Part shown: positions 45,298 through 55,500 of the stretch, piece after piece
How the letters are laid out: every line of letters begins with the position of its first letter
Position numbering within the stretch: the stretch's first letter is position 1
Assembly (NCBI GenBank): GCA_017447625.1
Contig: JAFSNB010000003.1
Location: 1 to 64,000, forward strand
Direction: 5' to 3'
Source: Bacteroidaceae bacterium
GTDB lineage: Bacteria; Bacteroidota; Bacteroidia; Bacteroidales; Bacteroidaceae
DNA length: 64,000 bases
Translations under genes and position numbers: made by a program
Notes under the pieces: generated by a model
The model's database searches: none
What the model was told of the DNA's origin: nothing
What the model saw: the letters and a program-made list of their open reading frames with translations, nothing else

Positions 45298-47490
45298 TTA
45301 TCTTATCATTACTTTCCTGAAAGCGACGCTCCCGTCCGGAAGAACCTGACGACCTATATGGAGTCCGCGACCGGGACGACTCACGCGAAGTCCGCCTAAT
45401 GTCAGCCACTGCGTATCGACTGCGACAGCATTATTTACAGTTGAAACGCCGTTCCGCACATCCTCTTCTTCTGCATCGCCAAAGTAAATAAGCCGGAAAT
45501 TATCAAAGCATGTCCACGCCTCCGTCTTCGTATGATCCTTACGTATGCCGATACGCATGTTCCCGTCCGTTACCTTTACGAACTGACCAATCAGATAAAG
45601 TCCCTCACGGAAATAGATGGCGGCCCCCATCTGGGTGTTGGGTATATAACCATATGACGAAGTTGCGTCTGACTCTGAGAGAGCTTCCTGTTGTGCGCCT
45701 TCGAGTATTGACGGCACATATATCGACTTGTCATTCACATAAAATTCAGAATGGATTACCTCCCACCCTTCCTGACGTCCGCTGTCAGCGTGGCTGATGC
45801 TTCCGTCACGGTAGAAAGCCTGTACAGAGACATAGTAAAGTCCGTTCGGGACACTAATATTCTGATAAACATCAAAGTTCGTCTTGGTAGAACTCAATGT
45901 ACCTATCTGTCCGTTGTACCTCTCGGCATTGAAATCGCAGTTATCCCAGACATAATCCGTCCATCCTATCGTAGGACCTCCCTGCCAACAGGCATTGGCA
46001 TCGTTGTCATTACGGCCGAACCCTGCGCCGGGCAGCAGATATGTCGCATCTATCGGGTGTGTGGGCTGGTTCTCATACAACAATCTGTCACGTTCCTCAC
46101 GAGTGTAGAAAACCCACAGTTGGTTGTTTGACTCGGCATCATAATCATCACACGACACGAAGCCGTCGGCCTTGTCTGCATCTGTCAGGGCATAGTTCTT
46201 TCCGTCTTCAGAGTAAATGACTGAATATGCGCGCAATGCTTTATCCTTTACAGAGATTCGCCATGTAGCGGCATCTCCGTCCATATACGAGTCGCCCTGA
46301 GTAAGATAGGAAACTGCATCGCCGTTGTAAATATGGGTATTCACATTATACTTCACATTCGACGTTGCGTCTGAGATAGGCTCCAGAGATACCGGATGTC
46401 CAACTTCTGTGGCCATCGCATGTGTACCCCAAGCGCCTCCGGCGTCAAGCCAACGTCCTGTAGCCACATTCCGCATATAGTACTGCCCTGCCTGCAACTG
46501 GTACTCATTCTGTTTGGGAACAGTCAGGGTGAAACCGACAACCACTGGATAATGGTCTGCCAACTGATTACCCTCGTCATCAGTTATGGTCTTGTCCAGA
46601 GAATAGGTGTTTGCTTTCAGTTTACAGCGGCTCAGAGTGTTATTGATATAGAGAATTTTATCCACAACCTCACCCATTTCGCCCAGTTCATGTTCCATCA
46701 GGGCGTCGCTTCCCAATCTGGGATATTCGCCATTGCGCTTCAGCTGAATCCACGCATCCTGTACACTGAGGTTTGAGACCGCGTTTATAGGGTCGATGAA
46801 GAGCGACTTCACTTTGTCACGAGTATAACGGCTGTTGGTATCCCCAATTACCAGCACCGGACGGCGGACATCGCGCTGCAGGATGGCATCACGCAACTGT
46901 GCCCACTGCACCTCGCGCGCAGCATTATCTTCCGGATCGGTCTCCGCATCCATGTGCAGGATATATACCTCTATCACGGCATCGTTGCTGAAGGCCACCT
47001 CATAGCGGCGGAATCCCTTCTTCACCATCTCGTCATTTCCGTTGCTGTCATAACCATTACACAGCTGCCATCTTTCCATGTATTCACCCGAGACAGTATA
47101 TCGGTTGTGCCAGATCAGATTGAGACCGTCGGTGTCAATGGCCTTCTTCTGAAGATAGTCAGTCCAGTTGCCGAAGCTCATCCCTCCGCGATTAGTTCCT
47201 GCGCTATAATCATACAGAGAAGACATCAGCTCGTCATGATAGTTGAAGTCCTCGCTCACTCCTATCAGATCCCAGCCTTTCGCGGCCAGCCTCTGGCTGA
47301 TTATACTTGTGCCTTCAGCCCCTGTGCCGTCCGGGTTGATAGTGATTTTTATGCCCAAAGGCCCTTTTATCTCCTTGGGCAGACCGTCAACATTATAAGC
47401 GGCGGCACTGAAGTTATATATCTCCTGTGCCTGTATATAAGCAGCCACTAACATTAGAAGCCCAATCCATAGATTTCGTATCATTGTCAT
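45298..47490 (-). CDS. Secreted endonuclease/exonuclease/phosphatase-family protein with surface modules
   Basis: 730 aa. Signal peptide ending near IQAQ. Residues about 22-330 match the EEP fold (AYNVDGLP, LIGVSED, GDTNSRY, and the late DHYPV motif with the catalytic His), a family that includes sphingomyelinases, DNases and inositol phosphatases. A beta-trefoil-like domain (GQYYMRNVATGRWLDAGGAWG) and a module with NGLYYVSVQAFYRDGS follow; both are homologous to parts of the secreted proteins at 21297 and 52451. The C-terminal tail (WLTLGGLRVSRPGRG) resembles a sorting tail. Substrate unresolved: sphingomyelin or nucleic acid are the main options. The ATG two codons in (47484) is an alternative start. 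Confidence 0.82.
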   Translation of the reverse strand: MTMIRNLWIGLLMLVAAYIQAQEIYNFSAAAYNVDGLPKEIKGPLGIKITINPDGTGAEGTSIISQRLAAKGWDLIGVSEDFNYHDELMSSLYDYSAGTNRGGMSFGNWTDYLQKKAIDTDGLNLIWHNRYTVSGEYMERWQLCNGYDSNGNDEMVKKGFRRYEVAFSNDAVIEVYILHMDAETDPEDNAAREVQWAQLRDAILQRDVRRPVLVIGDTNSRYTRDKVKSLFIDPINAVSNLSVQDAWIQLKRNGEYPRLGSDALMEHELGEMGEVVDKILYINNTLSRCKLKANTYSLDKTITDDEGNQLADHYPVVVGFTLTVPKQNEYQLQAGQYYMRNVATGRWLDAGGAWGTHAMATEVGHPVSLEPISDATSNVKYNVNTHIYNGDAVSYLTQGDSYMDGDAATWRISVKDKALRAYSVIYSEDGKNYALTDADKADGFVSCDDYDAESNNQLWVFYTREERDRLLYENQPTHPIDATYLLPGAGFGRNDNDANACWQGGPTIGWTDYVWDNCDFNAERYNGQIGTLSSTKTNFDVYQNISVPNGLYYVSVQAFYRDGSISHADSGRQEGWEVIHSEFYVNDKSIYVPSILEGAQQEALSESDATSSYGYIPNTQMGAAIYFREGLYLIGQFVKVTDGNMRIGIRKDHTKTEAWTCFDNFRLIYFGDAEEEDVRNGVSTVNNAVAVDTQWLTLGGLRVSRPGRGLHIGRQVLPDGSVAFRKVMIR

Positions 47491-47533
47491 CGTAGTTGCA
47501 TCTTCTTGGTTATTATTCTCTCTATTTGCACGG

Positions 47534-47565
47534 CAAAAATATGCATTATTTGCTATGTGACCAAA
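47534..47565 (-). promoter_or_regulatory. Promoter of the EEP-family gene
   Basis: Minus strand TTTG (47562-47565), 20-bp spacer, TATTTTTG (47534-47541); start codon about 45 bp further. Confidence 0.65.
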
Positions 47566-47625
47566 AAAAACGATGATTTTATGCCTTTTGGCGTATTATT
47601 TTACCACTATAATCATTTTCTTTCG

Positions 47626-47633
47626 TACCTTTG
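47626..47633 (+). promoter_or_regulatory. -7 box of the DUF4294 gene
   Basis: TACCTTTG, 32 bp before the ATG at 47665. No matching -33 element was seen. Confidence 0.55.
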
Positions 47634-47664
47634 CACCCGCGCACAGCGATGCAGCATAGACACA

Positions 47665-48306
47665 ATGTCACGGCGATTCATATATATCATGCTGCTCTCA
47701 CTGATGGCCACCACGCTCGCGGCCCAGGAAGAGGATGTAGGCGAACTGCCCACCGAACCGATACCTTTCGGCATCGGCAAGCCGCTCATTCGCTATCGTT
47801 ACAACCAATTCGACATTGTCGAGGGCGATACGATGTGGACCTACCTCCTACCCGAGCTGCCTGTATATGCGCCTCTGGTGTTCCGCACAGAGAAGGAACG
47901 TCAGAAGTTCAACCGTATGGTTGCCAACGTGAAGCGGGTGCTTCCGCTGGCCAAACAAGCCCTTTCCATCCTCGACGAGACATACGCCGTTCTTGAGTCT
48001 CTGCCTGACAAGAAGAGCAAGGACGAGCATATCAAGGAGGTGGAGAAGGAAATCAAACGCCGATACACCCCGGAAATGAAGAAGCTTACCTATAGTCAAG
48101 GTAAGCTCCTTATCAAACTGGTTGACCGTGAGTGCAACCAGAGTTCATTTGAGATTGTAAAGGCGTTCCTCGGCCCCTTCCGCGCCAACTTCTATCAGAT
48201 CTTCGCCTGGACATTCAAGGCCAGCCTGAAGAAGAAGTACGACCCTGAAGGCGACGACCGCCTCGTTGAGCGGATCGTCGTTCAGGTCGAAATGGGGCAA
48301 CTCTGA
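47665..48306 (+). CDS. DUF4294 family exported protein
   Basis: 213 aa. Signal peptide MSRRFIYIMLLSLMATTLAAQ. The mature part contains the DUF4294 pattern: RFN-type KVERVLP... LAKQALSILDETYAVLESLPDKK, YTPEMKKLTYSQGKLLIKLVDRECNQSS and KKKYDPEGDDRLVERIV. The protein is Bacteroidota-specific, periplasmic or outer-membrane associated, function unknown. The frame runs upstream to 47506 across its promoter, so 47665 is the better start. It converges on the M16 peptidase gene with 5 bp between stops. Confidence 0.88.
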   Translation: MSRRFIYIMLLSLMATTLAAQEEDVGELPTEPIPFGIGKPLIRYRYNQFDIVEGDTMWTYLLPELPVYAPLVFRTEKERQKFNRMVANVKRVLPLAKQALSILDETYAVLESLPDKKSKDEHIKEVEKEIKRRYTPEMKKLTYSQGKLLIKLVDRECNQSSFEIVKAFLGPFRANFYQIFAWTFKASLKKKYDPEGDDRLVERIVVQVEMGQL

Positions 48307-48311
48307 CAGGC

Positions 48312-51164
48312 TTATTCAGCTGTACCTTTAAGGATTACGCGGACGCGGTTGCCGTCCTTAAGTACTTGCTTGGCCAGACGCTTCATGTCTGCGTTGCCGG
48401 TAGCTTTCACGATAGCCTCGTAGTTCTTGCCGGAATCGTATTTGCGGAAGTCCATCGTCTGGATGCGGTTCATCCAGTAGCCGTTCTCGCGCTGGTTCTG
48501 CGTGAATGTCTTCAGCAGATACTCCTTAGCCTTGTTGATATCCTCATCTGCTACACCGTTAGCAGCCACATCCTCCATAATCTTCTGAACAATCAGTTCG
48601 GTGGTGTCAGCCATCTCGGGCTTGAGCGGGAAGATTGCCAAAACGTTATACTGGGGGTTGTCGGCTGCGTCGCGCATGATATCTGCAGTTGCCTGAGTAC
48701 TATAGGCTGCACCGAGTTCCTCGCGGATCTTGCGCAGATAGATAGTGCTGAGACACTGGCCGAGAATATCAAACTGGACTTCGTTCTGAACAGTCATCTT
48801 TACCGGGCCGCTCCACAATGACACCATATAGACCATCGGGTTCTCCATCTTCTTCTGGTAGCGGTTCGTGATGTCGCCCTTATGCAGACGCATCTTGGTA
48901 TCAACGGCCTTGTCATTGCGCTTCACCACAGGCAGCGTAGCCAGATACTTGCAGGAAAGCTCACGGATCTTAGCCTCATCGATGTTACCGATAAACTGGA
49001 AGGTGAAGTCAGATGCATCGGCAAAGCGCTCGTGATAGATCTGCAGGATGCGGTCGTAGTTGATCTTGTCGATATCGCTCTCCTTCAGAGGCCATACGTG
49101 CCAGTCGTGATCGAAGAGAGTCATACGGATACTGTCATTGAAGCTCGAAAGCGGGTTGGCATCCTTGTTGCGGAGCTGCTCGCGAGTGCTGGCCTTATAG
49201 CTCTCCACAGCGTCATCGTCACGCTGCAGGCCCTGGAAATGGAGATAGATAAGCTCGAACAGGGTGTTCACATCCTTCACGCTCGACGAACCGTGCAGTC
49301 CTTCTGTGCGGCCGCTGATGTTGGGGCTGCAGTTGACCTGCTTTCCGGCCAAAGCCTTACCCAGTTCTACACGGGTGAAGCCTCCCAGCTTGGATGCGCC
49401 TATGACACTACCCAAAACCGACTGGTTGATGCGGTCGGCCTTGCCATACTTACCGGCACCGCCCTCACTCCAGGCGCTCATGCGGATTTCATCATCCTTG
49501 AAGTCCGTCTTCTTCATGATCACGCGGACACCGTTGGAGAGGGTCAGGATCTTTGAATCAAACGGGCCGGCCTGCTCCTTCTTGATTGTTCCGGCGGGAG
49601 GCAGAGTCTCTACCAGCGGACCAGTCTTCACGTTATCCACCCACGGCTCCAGCTGCATCTGCTGAGCCTCGTGGATTGTGTTCAGCAGCATCTCCTCAGA
49701 CGGCACCTCAAAGCCTTCCTTGTCGGGAGTCATAGCCAGCACCACGAGATTGCTGTCGCTGTGGCTCACCAGAGATGCAAATATCTCATTCAGCTGTGCC
49801 AGACCGAACTGAGGCATCATCTGCTGTGCCAGCTGATATTCAACCTCAATGCCGGGGATAGCTTCGTTGTCCAAGAAGGCACGTACATATTCGCGGCAGT
49901 AAGGGTTATTCTTCTGTTTGGCACGGTCGTTGAACAGTTTCTCCAAGTGGCTCAGCACCTCCAGTTTAGTGCGATCCAGCTCGCCCTGTGTGAAGCCGTG
50001 CATATAAGCGCGATAGACCTCTGCCAGAACAGCCTTCATGGCCTCGGCCGGGCGGCCCTGTTTGGGCACTACGCTCACATTGAACGACTCCGTCACCTTC
50101 GACGAGACGATAAACGTTCCGTCTTCCACATCAGCACCTTTAAACGGACATTCTGGCTTCAGCGACAGTTCGTTCAGACGCTGGTTCAACATTCCGATGG
50201 CGATGTTCTTGGCCGTTTTCTCGATATACACACCAAGAGTGTTGTTCAGACTGTCGGGCGTGGCGGGATGCTTCCACATCAGATCTATGCTCTGTGATAC
50301 AAGTTCCTTGTCTTTGTCGCTCACCACGATTGCCTCGGCGTTGTCAGGCACACCCAGATATTCGCGCTTAGCCAGAGGCTGCGGCAGCTGAATCGGGCCA
50401 AACAAATCCTTAATCTTCTTCTCTATCTTATCCACATCGATATCGCCCACAACAATAATTCCTTGCAGGTCAGGGCGATACCACTTATGATAATAAGCAC
50501 GCAGGGTGTCGGGCGGGAAATTCATAACCACGTCCATCGTACCGATAGGCAGACGGTAGCCGAAACGGCTCTCACTCATCAGGCGCGGCAACTGGCGCTC
50601 GAAGATACGCATACTTCCGCTTGAACGCATACGCCACTCCTCCTGAATTACGGGGCGCTCCTTGTTGATTTCCTCCGTGGTGAGCAGCAGGTCGTGACTC
50701 CAGTCGTGTAGCACAAGCAGCACGCTATCTACAGTCGATTCGCGTGTCACAGGCACGTTGTTGATGTTATACACCGTCTCCTCCACGCTGGTGTAAGCGT
50801 TGAGCTGTTCTCCGAACTTCACACCGATGCTCTCCAGGTACTCAATAAGAGAGTTGCCGGGGTAGTTCTTCGTGCCGTTGAAGCACATGTGCTCCAGGAA
50901 GTGAGCCAGACCGCGCTGGCTGTCCTGCTCCTGAATCGAACCCACCTTCTGCGCGATGTAGAAGTCGGCCTGTCCGGCCGGGTACTCGTTGTGGCGGATA
51001 TAATAAGTAAGGCCATTATCCAGATGGCCTACACGCACAGCCTTATCCACCGGCAGAGGCATCAGCATCATCTGCTGCGCCTGGGCCACCTGTTCCGGAG
51101 TCTGTGCATTTGCGCCGGCGCTGCATATCAGAAGCAGCGCAAGCATCACATTTCTCATTCTCAT
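48312..51164 (-). CDS. M16 family zinc metallopeptidase
   Basis: 950 aa exported protein (signal peptide MRMRNVMLALLLICSAGANAQ). The N-terminal M16 domain has the inverted zinc motif HFLEH (H88, E91, H92) with downstream EETVYN; the C-terminal half is a second, inactive-type M16 domain (GGAGKYGKADRINQSVLGSV). The two-domain layout resembles pitrilysin/insulinase-type proteases common in the periplasm of Bacteroidota, where they probably degrade peptides. A single gene, convergent with DUF4294. Confidence 0.93.
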   Translation of the reverse strand: MRMRNVMLALLLICSAGANAQTPEQVAQAQQMMLMPLPVDKAVRVGHLDNGLTYYIRHNEYPAGQADFYIAQKVGSIQEQDSQRGLAHFLEHMCFNGTKNYPGNSLIEYLESIGVKFGEQLNAYTSVEETVYNINNVPVTRESTVDSVLLVLHDWSHDLLLTTEEINKERPVIQEEWRMRSSGSMRIFERQLPRLMSESRFGYRLPIGTMDVVMNFPPDTLRAYYHKWYRPDLQGIIVVGDIDVDKIEKKIKDLFGPIQLPQPLAKREYLGVPDNAEAIVVSDKDKELVSQSIDLMWKHPATPDSLNNTLGVYIEKTAKNIAIGMLNQRLNELSLKPECPFKGADVEDGTFIVSSKVTESFNVSVVPKQGRPAEAMKAVLAEVYRAYMHGFTQGELDRTKLEVLSHLEKLFNDRAKQKNNPYCREYVRAFLDNEAIPGIEVEYQLAQQMMPQFGLAQLNEIFASLVSHSDSNLVVLAMTPDKEGFEVPSEEMLLNTIHEAQQMQLEPWVDNVKTGPLVETLPPAGTIKKEQAGPFDSKILTLSNGVRVIMKKTDFKDDEIRMSAWSEGGAGKYGKADRINQSVLGSVIGASKLGGFTRVELGKALAGKQVNCSPNISGRTEGLHGSSSVKDVNTLFELIYLHFQGLQRDDDAVESYKASTREQLRNKDANPLSSFNDSIRMTLFDHDWHVWPLKESDIDKINYDRILQIYHERFADASDFTFQFIGNIDEAKIRELSCKYLATLPVVKRNDKAVDTKMRLHKGDITNRYQKKMENPMVYMVSLWSGPVKMTVQNEVQFDILGQCLSTIYLRKIREELGAAYSTQATADIMRDAADNPQYNVLAIFPLKPEMADTTELIVQKIMEDVAANGVADEDINKAKEYLLKTFTQNQRENGYWMNRIQTMDFRKYDSGKNYEAIVKATGNADMKRLAKQVLKDGNRVRVILKGTAE

Positions 51165-51238
51165 TTCTGTTAATATATTAATAATTAATGTGTGTTTTTT
51201 CTTTGTCTAAACTGTCAATTATAAACAGCGAGCGCAGA

Positions 51239-51661
51239 TTATTCTTGTGCTCGGATGATCATAGATTGTAAGAAATCATCAAGATTTACAAGATTTATCT
51301 TAGGAAATGGCGTATTGAGTAACACGTTAAAATGGCTGTCCTCCGAAATAAGATAATCAGCTCCTGCTGCAAAAGCACAATCCACAAATTTGTTATCATC
51401 GGGATCAGCAACAATGAGTCCCATACGAAAATATGGATCAACTAACCGAACATTTGCCTGATTAAGGATAAGCAATATTACATTCTCTGCGATAGTAGGA
51501 GTTATCTGCTGGGCAAGGATTTCCTGATATTCCTCCAGAATCTCGTTGGAAACACAAAGATCAAAGCGACCAGCGAGAAAGGAATCCCAAATTGGTCTAT
51601 ATGGACTCTTTCGAGCAATTATCTGTAGGAGACAATTTGTATCAATAACAACAGGATTCAT
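51239..51661 (-). CDS. PIN-domain toxin (putative)
   Basis: 140 aa. PIN-type acidic residues can be read: D7 (VVIDTN), E40 (SNEILEE), D89/D94 (DPDDNKFVDCA) and a late SEDSHF. Such proteins are Mg2+-dependent ribonucleases, usually toxins of VapBC pairs or of the related COG1569 group. A 73-aa partner lies 3 bp upstream. No other function suggested. Confidence 0.82.
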   Translation of the reverse strand: MNPVVIDTNCLLQIIARKSPYRPIWDSFLAGRFDLCVSNEILEEYQEILAQQITPTIAENVILLILNQANVRLVDPYFRMGLIVADPDDNKFVDCAFAAGADYLISEDSHFNVLLNTPFPKINLVNLDDFLQSMIIRAQE

Positions 51662-51664
51662 CTG

Positions 51665-51886
51665 CTACTTTTTATATGGAGTGCGGAAGTGGGAACCACG
51701 AAGCTCTTGAAGACGTTTATCGTCAAATTGGCCACTCTCCCAAAGAGCGTCCATTTCATCATCAACCTGTTTAGCGTAAAAGGCAGCAAGTTGCTCTCTC
51801 AATTGCTCCAATCCAAGAGCTGTCTTAATGTGAGAAACGAGGTTGAAAATATGTACCTGAGCCGGACTAAAAGTGATTGTTTCCAT
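51665..51886 (-). CDS. Partner (putative antitoxin) of the PIN protein
   Basis: 73 aa, METITFSPAQVHIFNLVSHI to GSHFRTPYKK. Helical, with a short N-terminal strand segment like that of small DNA-binding antitoxins of PIN proteins. It precedes the PIN gene by 3 bp and follows its own promoter. Antitoxin role is from context. Confidence 0.7.
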   Translation of the reverse strand: METITFSPAQVHIFNLVSHIKTALGLEQLREQLAAFYAKQVDDEMDALWESGQFDDKRLQELRGSHFRTPYKK

Positions 51887-51909
51887 ATATAATACTACTT
51901 TTCTGACCG

Positions 51910-51940
51910 CAAAATTAGTGGTATTTATTCAATCTGCAAA
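51910..51940 (-). promoter_or_regulatory. Promoter of the PIN pair
   Basis: Minus strand TTTG (51937-51940), 19-bp spacer, TAATTTTG (51910-51917). Near-identical to the VapD-pair promoter at 20694. Confidence 0.75.
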
Positions 51941-51949
51941 ACTTTTAGC

Positions 51950-51991
51950 AAAAAAACTGAGAGGAGGATGCCCCAAGGACACCCTCCTCTC
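51950..51991 (-). terminator. Terminator of the locus B transcript
   Basis: GAGAGGAGG (51959-51967) pairs with CCTCCTCTC (51983-51991), with a minus-strand U-run next to it (A-run 51950-51956). Related in sequence to the terminator at 20733 but with a weaker stem. Confidence 0.7.
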
Positions 51992-52076
51992 TCTTATCTT
52001 ATAGATTGAACAGAGTCACTGCCAACTGCTGAGCGCAGCCCAATGGTCAATGTTCAATAATCAATGTTCAATGGCC

Positions 52077-52286
52077 TTACTGCTGCTGCTCCTCCTGGTC
52101 TTCCCAGTTCTCCCACTGAACGCTGTTCACATTCTGCTTAGCATCAGCTGTTGTGGGAATATCTTCATTTGGATCAGCCAAATCTATATCTGAGTTACCT
52201 CCAACTTCAGTTACAGATGCCGCTATCATATTATAAGCCTCGACGTAGGTGATGTTCACATCGGGCGAAATATAGTCCTTTTTCAT
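52077..52286 (-). CDS. Short MKKxYISP peptide (locus B)
   Basis: 69 aa. Paralogue of the peptide at 20926 with one extra C-terminal Gln. The N-terminal 22 and C-terminal 36 residues are almost unchanged; residues about 24-33 differ (VTEVGGNSDID versus VTGVGENSVVD). The ATG at 52284-52286 matches the start chosen for the paralogue. It follows the secreted protein B gene on the same strand. Confidence 0.75.
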   Translation of the reverse strand: MKKDYISPDVNITYVEAYNMIAASVTEVGGNSDIDLADPNEDIPTTADAKQNVNSVQWENWEDQEEQQQ

Positions 52287-52533
52287 AATTATAAGACCCA
52301 CCCCCAAACCCCTCCCGTAATGGAGGGGAGCGGCTAGCGCTTGGAAGCTTATAGGGTCATTCTTTTAGAGAGTTACTAATTTATGTTCTGCTTTCACCCC
52401 GCAGGTCCCCTCCCTGACGGGAGGGGTGCCCTTTAGGGCGGAGTGGGTCTTTACTTCACAACTTTCTTGCCGTTCACGATGAAGATGCCCTTCTGAGCCT
52501 TGCTTACACGCTGACCGGCAATGTTGTAGATAG
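52077..52533 (-). repeat. Duplicated segment, copy B
   Basis: Matches 20926-21380 almost base for base through the peptide gene, the intergenic spacer with its hairpins, and the 3' end of the secreted-protein gene. Confidence 0.9.
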
Positions 52534-55500
52534 CGCTGTTCTGAGCGGGAGCTGCTTCGATGCCATTAACAGCTGTCTCGTAGTCAAATGCCTGACCGCC
52601 GATGAAGAACTTAACTGAAGACTCTTCCGTTGCATCAATATAAGCGCGGAATGCCTTGATATTGGTGTTGCCATTGCTCTTATAGAGTTTGTTATCAGCA
52701 ACAAAGTAGTCACCTGCGATTACGTCAGTCGGTCCATAGACACCCATGAAGTCCACATTGGTACCTGCAACCTTAACATCTGTAGTAGGAGCTACAATCT
52801 GTACACCGTTGAACACTTGCTCGGTGCTTGCTGCAGTTGCCTTTACGAGAACTGGAGTGTTAGCGGTGATGGAACCGTCACCCTTGGTAAAGTTTACAGT
52901 AACATCATTTGCATCAGTGCTATTCTCGGAGAAGTTATAAACCTCAGAGCCTGAGCCAAATGCAGCAGTAACCTGATTAGCAGTTAGAGTGAAGGGGAGA
53001 ACTACAGAGTTGTAACCTTCCTTGATGGAGCGAGTCATGGTAACGTCAGCAATGATGGTGTTGGTGATAGTATTATTATCTTTCTCATCGTATGCTACAT
53101 CCTGAGCAAGCTTTGTTGTTGAAAGCAGTTCGCCGTCGGCAATAGACATCCACTGGTACTGAGTGGTAGCCTCTGCATAGAATGTCATTGTTACCTCTTT
53201 CTCCTCTGTAAGAGAGAAGGGGAGGAAGCGCCATGCCCAACCATATCCCACGCCATCGCGTGCATATTCGCTGTTTTCGCCATCCCAACCTGCAGCACCA
53301 TTCAGTTTGATACCACGGGCATAAGCACTTTCTGCAGGAAGAGTAACAGTAACATCTGTTTCAGAGCAGCTAACGAGGCTGGTTACGCCAGTACCAGAAG
53401 AACGGGCAGCAACCTTAATTACATAGTCACCAGCAGGCAGAATGCAAGTTTTCTCGTATTGGATTGTCCAACCACCAGCATCGCCCCAACCTTGTGAGCA
53501 CTGCTCGTAGTATGCGTGAGTCTGTCCGCTCCAGTGCTCATTGCTAAGATAATTGGGAGTAGAAGGAGTCTTGCCTGTACCGTAAGTAGCCGTGCCTGTC
53601 CAAGAGCCGAAGTCACCAATCAGACCAGTAGCTGAGTAGGTGTAGTCGGAAGCAACCTTGTTGTACTGAGCGATGTTCAGAGCCTGTACAGCGCTAATAG
53701 CTTCAGCAGCAGTGGTAGGAGCATCAACGGTAGCAGCAAGTTCCTCACCCCATGCACCAACTGTCTCTGCACGATAAGCAACATACTTGTTGTATGAAGG
53801 AGCAGCAGCGGTGAAGGTCTGAGTAGCTGCTTGCAAAGCCTGAATCTTCTCCAGATAGTTGGCCTTTGAAGAACCGTCGGGAGCATCGCCAATTGCTTCA
53901 TTCACGGCAGTCAGCTCAGAACCAGTAACGTTAGTGTTAGCTGCATCAGCCTTGGCTGCGTTTGCAGCAGTAACAGCATCATTCCACTGCTGAGCATAAA
54001 CAGAATAGTCGGGAGCACCGTAGTACTTCAGTGTGAAGTCGCGGAAGATAGTCCACTTGTCGGTCTCAGTATCCTGGTTGTTAATACCAATTTCAACATC
54101 CTGAGCAGACTCGATGACGAACTTCAGGGCAACCTTACCATTACCTTCGTTAAAGTAAGTCTCAGCCGCAGCCATAGTGTTCACAACAGAACTTTCCACA
54201 CCAGGAATCAGAATTTTATCTTCACCGGCATAGAAGTATGTGCTGTGGTTGCCTGCACGATGGAAACCAGTTACACCAAACTCCCATGTACCTCTGCTCA
54301 GAGCAAGGGTCTGATAGAACTTGAAGTTGTTGTTGTAGAACTCGCATTCGTTGTAGTTACAAACAGCCCAGCTACCGCTTGTGCGAGCAGAACCATTCTC
54401 AACAGCAGTCCAAAAGTCTGTATTCTGGCGAACGCCTGCATTGTCAACCATCACTGCGGTTACATCGATGTAACCAGGATCCTGAGGGATTTCTACATTG
54501 GGAAGTTCTGCGAGGAATGCAGCACGGAGTGCAACAATAGCAGCGACAATTGCATCATTGGTCGTAGCAACAGCAAGATCGGCATCTGCGCCATCAGTAT
54601 CAGTATTCTCTGCAATTGCTAAAGCAGCAGTCTTAATAGTGTTATAGCGAGAATAGGCATTAATGATAGCACTTGTGGCATACGTTGAAACTGCATTGTT
54701 GATTGCCTCTATAGCAGCCGTGTATTCATCGGCTGTATCATATTCTTTATTATACTCGGTAATTGCCGAAGCTATATTTGCATATACAGCAGCAGGAAGC
54801 TGACTTTGGTATGCCTGAGCAGCAGCAACAGCCTCCTCAAGACCTTCTTCATAAGCAGAAAGATCAGTTATAGGGCCAAGATACTGGAGCTGGAAATTGT
54901 CCCATGTACACCATGTGTCGGTGCGAGTACCTTTCACACCAACGGTTATAGCACCATTGGTGACAATGATTTCCTCGGTGTAGTCTGTGAAATAGTTGCC
55001 ATTAGTGAACTGGGCTGACATAGCAGACATCGAGGCCTCACCATTCTGCATGGTCTTGAACGGAGTAGAAACCGTAGTAGTTCCACTCGTGATATACACG
55101 ATAGGGAAATTAGCTCCAGTTACGGTGTATTCTGTCAAAGCAGCTTGTGCACGAAGCTTGTAATAACCATTAGGAACTGTAATGTTCTGACTCAAAGTGA
55201 ATGCGGAACGCCATGACTCAGCAATCATGTTTGTATTATCACCACCGCAAAGGTTCTGATTGCTGGCGTTCATAGTCCACTTATTTCCAAGGTCATTGTT
55301 TGAGCCGCCGCCATTACGGTTGTTGCGGTCAAAGTTAGCATCAAGAATCATGTAAGTAACATCAACGGGATTCTCAGCTGTAGCACCATTATAGGCCTCA
55401 TCGTATGCAATTATCTTCCATTGCGCATTTACGTTGGATGCGTCGGTAAGATTGCTGGCCAACACGTAGCTGCTACCATCATAGCCGTAATAGGTGGAGC

